Part shown: positions 8,067 through 17,600 of the stretch, piece by piece | How the letters are laid out: every line of letters begins with the position of its first letter | Numbering within the stretch: the stretch's first letter is position 1 | DNA from: a virus | Direction: 5' to 3' (one strand) | Length of the DNA: 21,272 nt | IMG/VR virus record: IMGVR_UViG_3300048065_000074 | Location: 1 to 21,272 of that record | The notes under the pieces: model-generated | The model's input: only the letters and a program-made list of their open reading frames with translations | Told to the model about the DNA's origin: nothing | The model's database searches: none | Program-made: the position numbers and the translations under genes

Positions 8067-11000
8067 ATGAGTAAAAAGAAAAAAACATATAAGAAAAAAT
8101 ATTATACCGGTGGTAGAGTAGATATGTCTAAAGGTGGTAGAGTAGGTTATCAAAGAGGAGGTCCTAAAAGAAAAAATGACCCTATTGAGTCAAAAGATGT
8201 ATTTGGAAATGTAAGCTCTTCTCAAGCTAAACCTATTGGTGGAAGACTTACTAATGAACAATTAGCTAAAAAATCTCCACAACCAAAAACTCAAACGACT
8301 AATAAAGGACCCAGTTCATCTAAAGCTATTAATAATGAAGCTTCTTTAGATGTATTTGGAAACGTAGGAGGTTCAAATAAAGTTTTACCTACTAACGAAG
8401 AATTATCTGGAAAAAGTTTATCTTCTAATCAAGATTTAACTAACGAACAAATAGCTAAAAGACCTACTAAGCCTTTGCCTAAAGCGAAAACAACTCAAGC
8501 TAAAAAACCTATTCAAACTGTTACACGTAAAAAACCAACAACAGGTAAAGGCTCTGACCAAATGTTTATTGGTAGAGAAGGTGATGTAAGACCTCAAACT
8601 AAACAAGCTGCTGAAGCTAAAACTACTGGAGCTAAAACTGAAACTCGTGAAACATGGTGGAGTAATGCAGGATATAATACTCCTCAAGATGCAATAGCTG
8701 ATGGTTGGAAGTATGACCCTAATTCAAGAACATGGACTCCGGGTGGTGGTACAACTACAGGTGGTGGTACAACTACAGGTGGTGGTACAACTACAGGTGG
8801 TGGCACAACTACAGGTGATACAACTACAACAACTACTGAAGCACCTATAACAGGAACACCAAAACAAATAGAAGAAGAAAGACGTAAAAGAGGTGTTCAA
8901 GCTGGTAGAACTGCAGAACAAATAGCTGCTGGAGAAATACCAGAGGGAATGGTACCGTCTGCAGAAGCTGTTAAAATTATGGAACGTAGACCTGATGAAA
9001 CTCAGGAACAATACGAAGCTAGAATGGCTAGTATGGAAGCTGAAGCAGTTCAAATAGAACCCGGTACTGCATTAGAAGCAGAACCTGTAGCTGCTGCACC
9101 AAGCGAAGTGGTAACTACTATACAAGCAAAAACTGGTAAAACTCCAGAAGAAATAGAAACTGCTTTAGTTACTGCTGCAAAAATTACAGAAAATCCTGAA
9201 GTACAAGCTGCAATAGGAGAGTTATCTCCAGATTCTATTGCCAAGCTTGAAGAAATTAGAGAATTATCAGGACCTGCAGTAGCTGCTGAAATATCAGAAA
9301 AAGTTGCTAACGCTGCAAAAGCTGAAGATATAACTGGTGTTTTATCGTCTGGTGCTTTTGTTCCAGAAGTTACAGCAGTTAATGTTCAAGTATCAGAAAC
9401 TCCAGATGCTGAAGTACAAACTAGAGAAGCTATTACAGGAGAAGCTACTAGCGGAGAAGCTGCACAAATTATAGGTCAAGTAGGTTATGAAGCTGCTAAA
9501 CAAAGAGCAGTAAAAGGAACTGCAGCAAAAGGTGCTGCTGCTAATATGATTGCACAGACTGGAGATTTACCTCCTGAAATATCTGCTGCTATTGTAGAAG
9601 ACCCCGCAACAGTTGAAGCTCAAATAGATGCAGAACCTGTAGAAGTTCAAGCTGCTGTTGCTGCATTACCACAAGAAGCTCTAGTATCTTCACAAATTGA
9701 AAGTTTATTAGGTGGTATGGAAGACGGTGAAGTTCCTATGTGGGCTAAACCTGCTGTAGATAAAGTTAATGCTATGTTAGCTCAAAGAGGCATGTCAGCT
9801 TCTACAGTTGGTAGAGATGCTTTATTTAACTCTATTATTCAAAGTGCTTTACCAATTGCACAAAGTAATGCTACAGCTTTACAAGCTAGAGCAGCTCAAA
9901 ACTTAAGTAACGAACAACAAGCAAATATAGAACAATCTCGTCAAGATATGCAAAGACGTATGTCTAATCTTGCTAATAGACAAACTGCTGAAAGTCAGAC
10001 TGCACAATTTGCTCAACAGATGGGAGTAATGCAAAGTCAATTTAGACAAGATGCTGTAATGACAACTGCTCAACAACAACAGCAAATGAGAATGCAAAAC
10101 TTGCAAAATCAACAACAAGCTGCTGTAGTTAATGTTCAAAATGAACAACAAACGAACATGCAGAATCTTGCTAATGAGCAACAAGTAAATATGGCAGAGC
10201 TTCAAATAGAAGCACAAGTTGAAGGAGCTAATCAATCTGCAGAAAATCAAAGACGTATATTAGAGATGCAAACTGCAGCAGACTTCTTAGCTAAAAACGC
10301 TGCATTTAAACAAGACATGGAAAAAGCTAATCTTAGTGCTGAAATGCAGATGAGATTTGCTAATTTATCAGCTCTTAATCAAGCTAGTTCAGAAAATCTT
10401 AGTGCTGCTCAACAGACAGAACTTGCAAACATGAATAAAGATTTGCAAACTAGATTACTTCAAGGAAAGATTGCAGAGTCTATGGGTATAGCCCAACTTA
10501 ATGTTGACCAAGCAAGAGCTATACAGAATGCTTCTACAGTTGCTAATATGGACATGGCAAACTTTAATGCTGACCAACAAAGAGTAATGGCTGATAGTAA
10601 GTTTATGCAGACTGTTACTCTTTCAAACTTTAATGCTGAACAACAAGCAATTATGCAAAATGCTACAGCTATGGCTTCGTTAGATTTAGCTACTGCTGAC
10701 CAAAGAACTAAGTTAGCTATAACAAATGCTCAAAGCTTTTTAAAGATGGACATGGCTAATTTATCTAATCAGCAACAAACAAATATATTAAAAGCACAAC
10801 AAGAGCAGCAAAGATTATTAAATAATCAGTCTGCTGAAAATGTAGCAAGACAAATTAATGCTCAAAGTGAAAATCAAACTAATCAGTTTATGGCTAGTTT
10901 AGCTCAACAAATGGAACAATTTAATATTGGTCAAATGAATACTGCACAAACTTTTAATGCTCAATCAAAGAATGCTGCTGCTGCCAGAGATGCTGATAGA

Positions 11001-11405
11001 GTTGCAGATGTTAATAAAGCTAATGCTATGATATTAAATGATGTTAATAAATTTAATGCACAATTAGATTTTAATAGAAGTCAATGGAATGCTGCTAACC
11101 AACAAGCTATAATTAATTCAAATATTAGTTGGAGAAGAGATGCTAATAGAATTGATACAGCTACTGAGAACGCAATTAATTCTCAAAATGTACAAAATGC
11201 TTTTGGATTAACTTCATCAGCTTTATCATTTATTTGGAATGAGTTAGCTGACCAAGCAACAAAAGATTTTACTGCTGGTGAAAATGCTGCTACTAGAAAA
11301 CTACAAGCTATGGTAGCTGCTGCTAGTTCTGAAGGCGATGCTGCTAAACACTGGTCAACTAATTTTAATAATGCTTCATCTACTATAGATAGAATATTTG
11401 GATAA
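8067..11405 (+). CDS. Giant repeat-rich internal virion protein candidate (1112 aa)
   Basis: Four regions can be seen. Residues 1-40 are strongly basic with GG motifs (YYTGGRVDMSKGG). Residues 41-250 are low-complexity, with two DVFGNV copies, three TNEQ/TNEE copies and four exact GGGTTT units at 226-249. Residues about 260-600 are Ala/Glu/Val-rich and helical, and include WAKPAVDKVNAMLAQRGMS. Residues 601-1051 are 41 consecutive 11-residue units rich in Asn, Gln, Ala and Met. The last 60 residues hold FIWNELADQ and end STIDRIFG. Position after the tail genes and before other large virion genes fits an internal core or ejection protein, or a tape-measure-like helical protein. No catalytic motif is visible. 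The ATG is preceded by a weak TAGG at 8055-8058. Confidence 0.7.
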   Translation: MSKKKKTYKKKYYTGGRVDMSKGGRVGYQRGGPKRKNDPIESKDVFGNVSSSQAKPIGGRLTNEQLAKKSPQPKTQTTNKGPSSSKAINNEASLDVFGNVGGSNKVLPTNEELSGKSLSSNQDLTNEQIAKRPTKPLPKAKTTQAKKPIQTVTRKKPTTGKGSDQMFIGREGDVRPQTKQAAEAKTTGAKTETRETWWSNAGYNTPQDAIADGWKYDPNSRTWTPGGGTTTGGGTTTGGGTTTGGGTTTGDTTTTTTEAPITGTPKQIEEERRKRGVQAGRTAEQIAAGEIPEGMVPSAEAVKIMERRPDETQEQYEARMASMEAEAVQIEPGTALEAEPVAAAPSEVVTTIQAKTGKTPEEIETALVTAAKITENPEVQAAIGELSPDSIAKLEEIRELSGPAVAAEISEKVANAAKAEDITGVLSSGAFVPEVTAVNVQVSETPDAEVQTREAITGEATSGEAAQIIGQVGYEAAKQRAVKGTAAKGAAANMIAQTGDLPPEISAAIVEDPATVEAQIDAEPVEVQAAVAALPQEALVSSQIESLLGGMEDGEVPMWAKPAVDKVNAMLAQRGMSASTVGRDALFNSIIQSALPIAQSNATALQARAAQNLSNEQQANIEQSRQDMQRRMSNLANRQTAESQTAQFAQQMGVMQSQFRQDAVMTTAQQQQQMRMQNLQNQQQAAVVNVQNEQQTNMQNLANEQQVNMAELQIEAQVEGANQSAENQRRILEMQTAADFLAKNAAFKQDMEKANLSAEMQMRFANLSALNQASSENLSAAQQTELANMNKDLQTRLLQGKIAESMGIAQLNVDQARAIQNASTVANMDMANFNADQQRVMADSKFMQTVTLSNFNAEQQAIMQNATAMASLDLATADQRTKLAITNAQSFLKMDMANLSNQQQTNILKAQQEQQRLLNNQSAENVARQINAQSENQTNQFMASLAQQMEQFNIGQMNTAQTFNAQSKNAAAARDADRVADVNKANAMILNDVNKFNAQLDFNRSQWNAANQQAIINSNISWRRDANRIDTATENAINSQNVQNAFGLTSSALSFIWNELADQATKDFTAGENAATRKLQAMVAAASSEGDAAKHWSTNFNNASSTIDRIFG
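8742..8813 (+). repeat. Four tandem 18-bp repeats encoding GGGTTT
   Basis: The unit GGTGGTGGTACAACTACA occurs four times head to tail: 8742-8759, 8760-8777, 8778-8795 and 8796-8813, the last with one T-to-C change. It is in frame with the 1112-residue gene and is followed by a shortened unit and a run of Thr codons. It likely forms a flexible linker between the N-terminal basic part and the helical body. Near-identical units suggest recent expansion by slippage, so copy number may vary between relatives. Confidence 0.9.
9867..11219 (+). repeat. 41 uninterrupted 33-bp (11-residue) coding repeats
   Basis: Reading residues 601-1051 of the 1112-residue protein in blocks of eleven keeps register with no insertion or deletion: NATALQARAAQ, NLSNEQQANIE, QSRQDMQRRMS, NLANRQTAESQ, and so on to NVQNAFGLTSS. 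By hand, 27 of 41 blocks begin with Asn; the rest mostly begin with Gln, Asp, Glu or Thr. Position 2 is mostly Leu/Ala/Phe, position 6-7 often Gln, position 10 mostly Met/Ile/Leu/Val in the first 28 blocks. Hydrophobic spacing 4-4-3 fits a hendecad helix. DNA units are diverged, so this is an old, protein-level repeat. Confidence 0.9.
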
Positions 11406-11422
11406 GAAAGGAGAAAATAATA

Positions 11423-12457
11423 ATGGGATGGTTAAGAAAAAAAGCTAAACAACTTGTAAAAGGTGTAAAAAAAGTATTTAAAAAAGTAGGCAAAGCTTTT
11501 GGAAAACTTGGAGTTTTTGGACAAATAGGAATGATGCTTCTTATGCCCACTTTTAGTGGAGCTTTAGGAAGTTTTTTTGGAAAAGCCGGAAAGTTAGCCG
11601 AATGGTCTTCTACTCTTTTAAGTAAATCTGGAATAGGTGCTAAAGCTTTAGGTCATGGTTTAAACATGGTAAATAAAGCTGCTACTTTTGCTGGTAAAGT
11701 TTATACTACAGTTACAGAAGGAATTAGTAATGGTTTAGATAGAGTTACTAACTTTGCAAAAGGTAAAGGATTTAAACTAAGTGAAGGAAAAACTTCTATA
11801 TTTGCAAAAGATGTAGCAACTCCTAAAGCTCCAGAAAGTTTAACTAAGGTATTAGAAGCTGAGAAACCTTTTGATATTACTACAGCAACTCCTGAAGATT
11901 TAAGAAACTTTTTTGAACAAAGTTATCAAGAAGCAATTACTCCTAAAATTAAACCATCAGAAATTGTAGAAGGTTTAACAGATGTTTCTGATTTTACAAA
12001 ACCATTAGATGTAAGTTTACTAACTAAACCTAAAGATGTACCATTTATGGACACAATTAAAGGCATACCGGGAGAAATTAAAAAAGGTATTCAAGAATTT
12101 GACATTAAAGAATCTGTCACTACTGGATTAGAAGAAGGTGCTATAGCTGGTATTTATAAAGCAACAGGACAAAAAGTTGCAAAAGCTGCTGGTTATGAAA
12201 CTGAAGCACCTACATATAATTTTATTGACACTGGTAATGTTATAGATAATTTATTAGTTAGACCTAAATCTTATCAAAATATGAATTATTCATTACAACA
12301 ACAAGGTAATAATTTTAATCTTGATAATATTTTAAATTCTAACGCTTTAAACAGTTTAGTAGAAAGAGAAAATGCAGAATATCAAAACTTTATGTCAAAT
12401 TTTTCAATTAATCAAATAATAGAGTCAGATGACTTTATAGCACAAGGAAATGCATAA
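11423..12457 (+). CDS. Membrane-active internal virion protein candidate (344 aa)
   Basis: The ATG at 11423 follows a strong AAAGGAG at 11407-11413. Residues 4-29 form a cationic amphipathic helix with heptad-like Lys/Val/Phe spacing (LVKGVKKVFKKVGKAFGKLG), directly followed by a hydrophobic stretch at about 30-53 (IGMMLLMPTFSGALGSFFG). The middle is Ala/Gly-rich and helical; the last third is acidic and Asn-rich, ending in DFIAQGNA. A basic amphipathic start joined to a hydrophobic helix fits a protein that inserts into the host membrane during DNA ejection. This is inference from composition and from its place among the large virion genes; I recognise no enzyme motif. Its stop overlaps the next start by one base (TAATG). 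Confidence 0.65.
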   Translation: MGWLRKKAKQLVKGVKKVFKKVGKAFGKLGVFGQIGMMLLMPTFSGALGSFFGKAGKLAEWSSTLLSKSGIGAKALGHGLNMVNKAATFAGKVYTTVTEGISNGLDRVTNFAKGKGFKLSEGKTSIFAKDVATPKAPESLTKVLEAEKPFDITTATPEDLRNFFEQSYQEAITPKIKPSEIVEGLTDVSDFTKPLDVSLLTKPKDVPFMDTIKGIPGEIKKGIQEFDIKESVTTGLEEGAIAGIYKATGQKVAKAAGYETEAPTYNFIDTGNVIDNLLVRPKSYQNMNYSLQQQGNNFNLDNILNSNALNSLVERENAEYQNFMSNFSINQIIESDDFIAQGNA

Positions 12458-13050
12458 TGGAAGAATATAATCAAGAAGCAGTAGATGCATTTGCAAACGC
12501 AGCTAGACCTATACCGGGAGAATCTTTAACAGATAATCCTGATGAACCTAGACCTTTTAAAAGACCTCCAGAGTTTACAAACTTTAAAAAGGCTTTAGAG
12601 TTTACTGCAGTTGAATTAATGCAAGAAGAAAACTATATGCCTTTAATGGCTGCTATAGGTGAAGGAGTTCCAATATTAGATTTAACAACTCAAATAGGCT
12701 ATGTAGGTTTTAGAGAAGGTAAATGGAATCCTGATTTAATGTTAATGTTAATAGAACCTATTATGTATTTATTAATGGCTTTAGCTGAAAAAGCTGGTAT
12801 AGATTATAGAATAGATAGTGAAGATGATATTGACGAAGATGAAGATTCTTTATTTGAAGAAAGAACACAAAATATTGCAAATACTATAAAGAAAAAAATA
12901 GAAGATGGTAAAACAATACCTGCTGGTGCTTTACCTAAAGATATTATGGAAGAAATAGAACAACTAGAAATGCCTAGTTTGTTATCAAAACCAGAAACAG
13001 AAGAAATGGTAGAAGAACCAACAAGTTTATTACAACAACAAGGAAGTTAA
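12457..13050 (+). CDS. Conserved acidic phage protein, unknown function (197 aa)
   Basis: The 197-residue protein has an N-terminal block ARPIPGESLTDNPDEPRPF (residues 16-34) and PPEFTNFKKALEF. A helical core follows, containing GFREGKWNPDLMLMLIEP (84-101) and a hydrophobic helix to about residue 110. An Asp/Glu tract comes next (118-136), and the protein ends SLLQQQGS. I recognise the PIPG-SLT...PPEF...GKWNPDLM pattern as recurring in marine phage genomes next to virion genes, without a known function. The hydrophobic part could pack in an oligomer rather than cross a membrane. Translation is coupled by TAATG to the 344-residue gene upstream. A small chaperone or assembly partner for the neighbouring internal proteins is possible but not shown. 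Confidence 0.7.
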   Translation: MEEYNQEAVDAFANAARPIPGESLTDNPDEPRPFKRPPEFTNFKKALEFTAVELMQEENYMPLMAAIGEGVPILDLTTQIGYVGFREGKWNPDLMLMLIEPIMYLLMALAEKAGIDYRIDSEDDIDEDEDSLFEERTQNIANTIKKKIEDGKTIPAGALPKDIMEEIEQLEMPSLLSKPETEEMVEEPTSLLQQQGS

Positions 13051-13051
13051 A

Positions 13052-14629
13052 ATGTCAAAGTATTATAATTACGAAGGTCAAGTTGAGTTTGCTCAAAAAC
13101 AATTTGATGCAGCTAGAGAATATAAACAAACTCAAGCTGATAAATATAATAATCTAACTAAAAAACTTTTAACATTTGATGCAGGTTTTAGTTTAATTAA
13201 TCCATTAATAAATAATGCAGCTGAAGAAATGGATGCTAGACAATTACCTAAAAAAGCAGCTTATCAAAATTTATTAGATAGAAGTACAAGTATTAGAAAT
13301 GATGAAGCAGCTAGAGTACAAGCAGGAACAAGTGTTATTGATTTTTTAGAAAATAAATACTTTACACAATTAGATTCACAAGCTGCTACAGATTATGGAT
13401 ATTTAAGTCCTGTTCAATATAGAAAAGCTTTAAGAGAAGAAGCTAGAAGAATGGCTGTAGAAAACGCACCCGAATACAAACAAGTAGTAGCTTCAGCAAG
13501 TAATATACCTGATTTTAAAGATTTTGATAACTATTATAAAAATGCCGCAGATACACCTAGAAATCTTGCAGAGTGGGCAGGTAAACAAGTTAAAAGATTT
13601 TTTGTTAAAGAAAATGAAGAAACTTTAAAAATAAAAAATGAAAGAGCTGATGATGCTTTATACGGTACTGCACTGTTTGATAATTTTGGAGAATTTGCTA
13701 CTTCATTAAAAACTTATGAAACTGTTTCAGGTCAAGGAATAGATGCTGCTAAAATTATAGAAGGATTAGAATTAAAAACTGGTGGAGCTTTAAAACAGTT
13801 TACAAAAGAATTAACTCCTATTACTAGAGAAGATGAAACAAAAGGTATAAAAATAACAGAATATAGAACTGCTATTGCGACTGCTAGACCAGACGGTACC
13901 CCAGAATATTTACCTGAAAATATTCATACTGTTTTTAAAACTGTAAATATAACAAATTCAAATCGTATGGATGATGCTGACATAAATTCTTTATATAAAA
14001 TGACAGATAATAAATATGATAATACAATTGCAGACATTTTAAGTAATCCGGATGGAGGAAGACCTACATTTGAACAAGGACAAAAAGCACGAGAATTTTT
14101 AGCTAATAATCCAAAAGCTTATGCTATTAATTGGTCTGATGAAAAAGCTAAATTAGATTCTTTTCCTGAATGGTATTCAATTCAAATTAAATATGAAAGA
14201 GACCCCACGAGTGGAAAACGTATAGCTCAAGAAGTTGGAGTTGGTACTGGTGTTTATGAAATAAAAGAAGACTATAGAGATGTAGCAGAAAAATTAGGTT
14301 TAGATGAACCTACTATGTTATCTAGATATAATAATTTAGGAGCTACTATAGCAGGTCCTGCAATGTCTGTTTCAGAAATAGATACACAAGGTAAACAAGA
14401 TTTTATAACTTTATTAAAAGACCCACAAAGTAAAAAAGCTTATCAAGAATTATTAGAAAATCAAGACTCTGATTTATATGATTTACTAAACCAAAGAAAA
14501 ATAGAAAATTCAGAAACAGATATAGTTCCTTTAGGTATTTGGGATTTAGAAGTTGTTTTTCCTAACTTAAACATTACAGGAAAAAAACAAATTTTTTGGG
14601 ATAGAATAAATAATCAATTAATGTATTAG
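13052..14629 (+). CDS. Probable virion structural protein (525 aa), unknown family
   Basis: The 525-residue protein starts one base after the previous stop, with AAGGA at 13040-13043 as ribosome binding site. The N-terminus is helical (YEGQVEFAQKQFDAAREYK), and a long helix-rich segment with many Lys/Glu/Tyr runs to about residue 200. A mixed region then includes TVSGQGIDAAKIIEGLELK, and YNNLGATIAGPAMSVSEIDT lies near residue 425-445. No signal peptide, membrane segment or catalytic motif is visible. It ends at TAG 14627-14629, overlapping the ribosome binding site of the 1424-residue gene. Sandwiched between large internal-type proteins, it is most likely another internal or ejected virion protein. 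I do not recognise a family. Confidence 0.65.
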   Translation: MSKYYNYEGQVEFAQKQFDAAREYKQTQADKYNNLTKKLLTFDAGFSLINPLINNAAEEMDARQLPKKAAYQNLLDRSTSIRNDEAARVQAGTSVIDFLENKYFTQLDSQAATDYGYLSPVQYRKALREEARRMAVENAPEYKQVVASASNIPDFKDFDNYYKNAADTPRNLAEWAGKQVKRFFVKENEETLKIKNERADDALYGTALFDNFGEFATSLKTYETVSGQGIDAAKIIEGLELKTGGALKQFTKELTPITREDETKGIKITEYRTAIATARPDGTPEYLPENIHTVFKTVNITNSNRMDDADINSLYKMTDNKYDNTIADILSNPDGGRPTFEQGQKAREFLANNPKAYAINWSDEKAKLDSFPEWYSIQIKYERDPTSGKRIAQEVGVGTGVYEIKEDYRDVAEKLGLDEPTMLSRYNNLGATIAGPAMSVSEIDTQGKQDFITLLKDPQSKKAYQELLENQDSDLYDLLNQRKIENSETDIVPLGIWDLEVVFPNLNITGKKQIFWDRINNQLMY

Positions 14630-14632
14630 GAG
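14628..14632 (+). promoter_or_regulatory. Ribosome binding site that fixes a GTG start
   Basis: AGGAG at 14628-14632 overlaps the TAG stop of the upstream gene (14627-14629) and lies 9 bases before GTG at 14642. No ATG is available at this distance, which supports the non-ATG start of the 1424-residue protein. Overlap of stop and binding site means terminating ribosomes expose or block the site, so translation of the two genes is likely linked. Confidence 0.8.
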
Positions 14633-14641
14633 TATAAACTC

Positions 14642-17600
14642 GTGGCAAGACCTTTTTCATACATAGATGATAGAACTGAAACTATCAGAAACACTATAAA
14701 TCCTTTATATAAATTAACTAAAAAAGAAGCAATTGAATATGCCGTAGGTATGGGAGCTTCTGATTCTCTTAGAGGTATAGCTCAAGTATTTGGTAAAGGT
14801 GGAGAGTTTTTTGGATGGGATGGTTTAACAAATAGTCTTAAAGAAAAAGATGAGAAACTTAGAGCTATTTTAGAACACCCTGAATATGGAAAAGAAGCTA
14901 ACGCAGCTTTTCTAGGTTCTGCTATTGTAGCTGACCCAGTAAGTTATCTTCCTATTGTAGGTTGGATTCAAAAAGGTAAAAAAGCTAAAAACTTAAAAGA
15001 CCTTGCAATTTATGGAGGAGCTAGTGGAGCTGCTGTATCTGCTATAGGATATACTCCAGAAGAACAAAGAGGTTTAATAGTTGGTGAAGATGCTAATTTA
15101 TTTCAAAGACGTTTAGAAAACGCAGCAATTGGAGGTACTGCTGGTGCTGTTATAGGTAGTGCAGGTGGAGCAGTTGTTGATTTAATTCAAAAAGCTAGAG
15201 GTAAAGGTAGTATTTTTCAAGGCATTGATGAAATAGAACCTAAAAAGTTTGATGATGACATTGTAGATGAAGATGAATTAGCTAAACCAATAATTAAAGG
15301 TTCTTTAGTACGTGCTAATGATAGAAAAAATATAGGTACTGTTATTGATTTAGATGAAGATAAAGGAATAGCTACCGTAAGATTTACTAATAAAGAAAAA
15401 GGCACAACAGCTACTAAAAGATTTACTATAGATGATTTACAACCTCCAAAACCGGGACAACAACGTAAAAGTAAAGTAACTCTTGAAGAAGAAGTTGCAG
15501 AAAAACCTAAAGATATTATTTTTGTTATTGATAGAAAAACAAATAAAGGTAATCCAATTTATAAAACTACTAATCCTAGTAATAAAACTACTTATAGTAT
15601 ACAAAAAGCAGTTGATGAACAAGGTAATATAATTCCTAAACAATGGGAAGTTACAACTGTACCTTTTTTAAGAGGAAGAAAAAAAGGTGAAAGTATTTCT
15701 GATTTTAATAGAAGAAAAAAACAATTAACCGAAATAAATGTATTTGGAAGTCTTCAAGATTCTCAAAGATTTGTTAAAAATAAAATAAAACCAGATGAGG
15801 CAGTAATTGTTCCTAATCAAAATGCTTTTGGTAAAAATGTAGCAGATGAATTAGACAAACCTGTTGACCAAAAATATACTTTAAAAAATCCAGTATTAAA
15901 AGTTTATCAAGATATGGTAGGCACTCCTTTAAAAAATCTTATGTTTAATAATCCGGGTGAAAGTTTTTCAGCTGTAGCTGGTTACGGATTTGGTTTTAAT
16001 GCAATAGATGACCCAGATGCTACCTATGCACAAAAAGTAGCAGCAGGACTTACAGGAGCTGCTATAGGTGCTGGTGGAGTTAATAAAATTAAAAATATTA
16101 AAGTAGGTGATGAATATATTGGTGAAATTTTTGGAAGAAAACTAATAAGTGATTATGGTTTAAAACCTGAATACTTAAATTTAAGACAAGCTTATAGAAC
16201 TAATAAAAATGAAATAGGTATGGAATTTGCTGAATTAGCTGAAAGAGCTAGTAAAGAATTAAACCCAGAACAAAATAAATTATTATACGGTTTATTAAAC
16301 GGAGATTTAGCTACTATAGAAAAATTAGAGCCAGAAGCTTTAGCATTAAATACGGAGACTAGAGGAATACTAATTAAATACGGACAAGAATTAGTAGACA
16401 GAGGTTTATTAAGTGAAAAAGTATTTAAGAAAAATATAGATACTTATATTAAAAGAACTTATTTAAAACCTAAAAAGTCTGATAACAAAACAACATATGA
16501 AAATAGTAAACAAATTAGACTTATCGGAGATGAATTAAAACCAAGAGGTAAGATTGAAACTATTACTTTAAAAGCTTTTAACAATCCTAAAAACAATTGG
16601 AAGAAAGAAGGTTGGGAAATTTTAGAAGAATTAAAAGGTGGTAAAGTTAAAGTAAGAAGACAGTATACAAAACAAGAAAGAAAAGATTTAGAAGAAGTTG
16701 AAAATGCTTCATATGCTATAGCAGAAACAGGAAGATTATTTGCAAACGATATAGCTAGTGCTAGATTCTTTGATGATTTATCTAAGAATAAAAAGTTTGT
16801 ATTAGACGAAGCAGATTGGAAAACATTAACTCCAAGCGAACAATTACGTTTTGAAATTATGCCAAGTAGTAGAGTTAAAGATACTAAAAAATTAAAGTAT
16901 GGTGAACTTAGCGGTAAATATGTAGACAAAGATGTTCTTAAAGATATAAAACACATGTATGGTTTTAGTAATGTTGATAAAGCTAGAGAATACTTAAAAG
17001 TATTTGATAGATTACAAACAATTTGGAAAAAAACTAAAACTGCTTGGAGTCCTTCAACTCACGTAGGTAATACTGCTTCTAACGTAATGTTATTAGATTT
17101 TGCTGATACTAAATTTAATTATGTTGTAAAAGGAATTAAGGAAATGAGAAATCCTAATTCTACATTACATAGACAAGCAAAAATAGATGGTATATTTGAT
17201 GTTGATTTAGTAAGTAGAGAATTAAAAGATTCTTTAACTGAAGTGGAAAAAGGTTTATTAAAAATTCAAAACGAACAAAGTTTTGGTTTAGGAGTTTTTG
17301 GTAAAACAGGTGATAGTATTAAAAACTTTGCTAAGTGGACTCCAGAAAAAATGGAAAAATATTATCAACTTGAAGACCAAATATTCAGAATGGGTGTTTA
17401 TATGGACAGACTTGATAAAGGTTTTTCAAGGTCTGAAGCAGCTTTAGAAGCACGTAAATGGTTTATTGATTATGATATTAATGCTCCGTTTATACAAGGA
17501 TTAAAAAGAACTGCAGTACCTTTTATAAGTTATACCTATAGAGTAATACCTTTGTTAGCTGAATCAGCAGCTCTTAGACCTCATAAGTTTGCTAAATGGG

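Noticed and set aside
8742-8813. CRISPR-like array
   Set aside because: The units are 18 bp, directly contiguous without spacers, in frame, and encode a GGGTTT linker.
11423-11530. Secreted toxin or bacteriocin gene
   Set aside because: The cationic segment is the N-terminus of a 344-residue protein in a run of virion genes, with no leader, cleavage or immunity gene.
16459-16956. Open frame of 165 codons on the minus strand, and other minus-strand frames such as 3487-3762, 9903-10250 and 19121-19411
   Set aside because: All lie opposite well-supported + strand genes, have compositions expected from the antisense of AT-rich or repetitive code, and lack family motifs.
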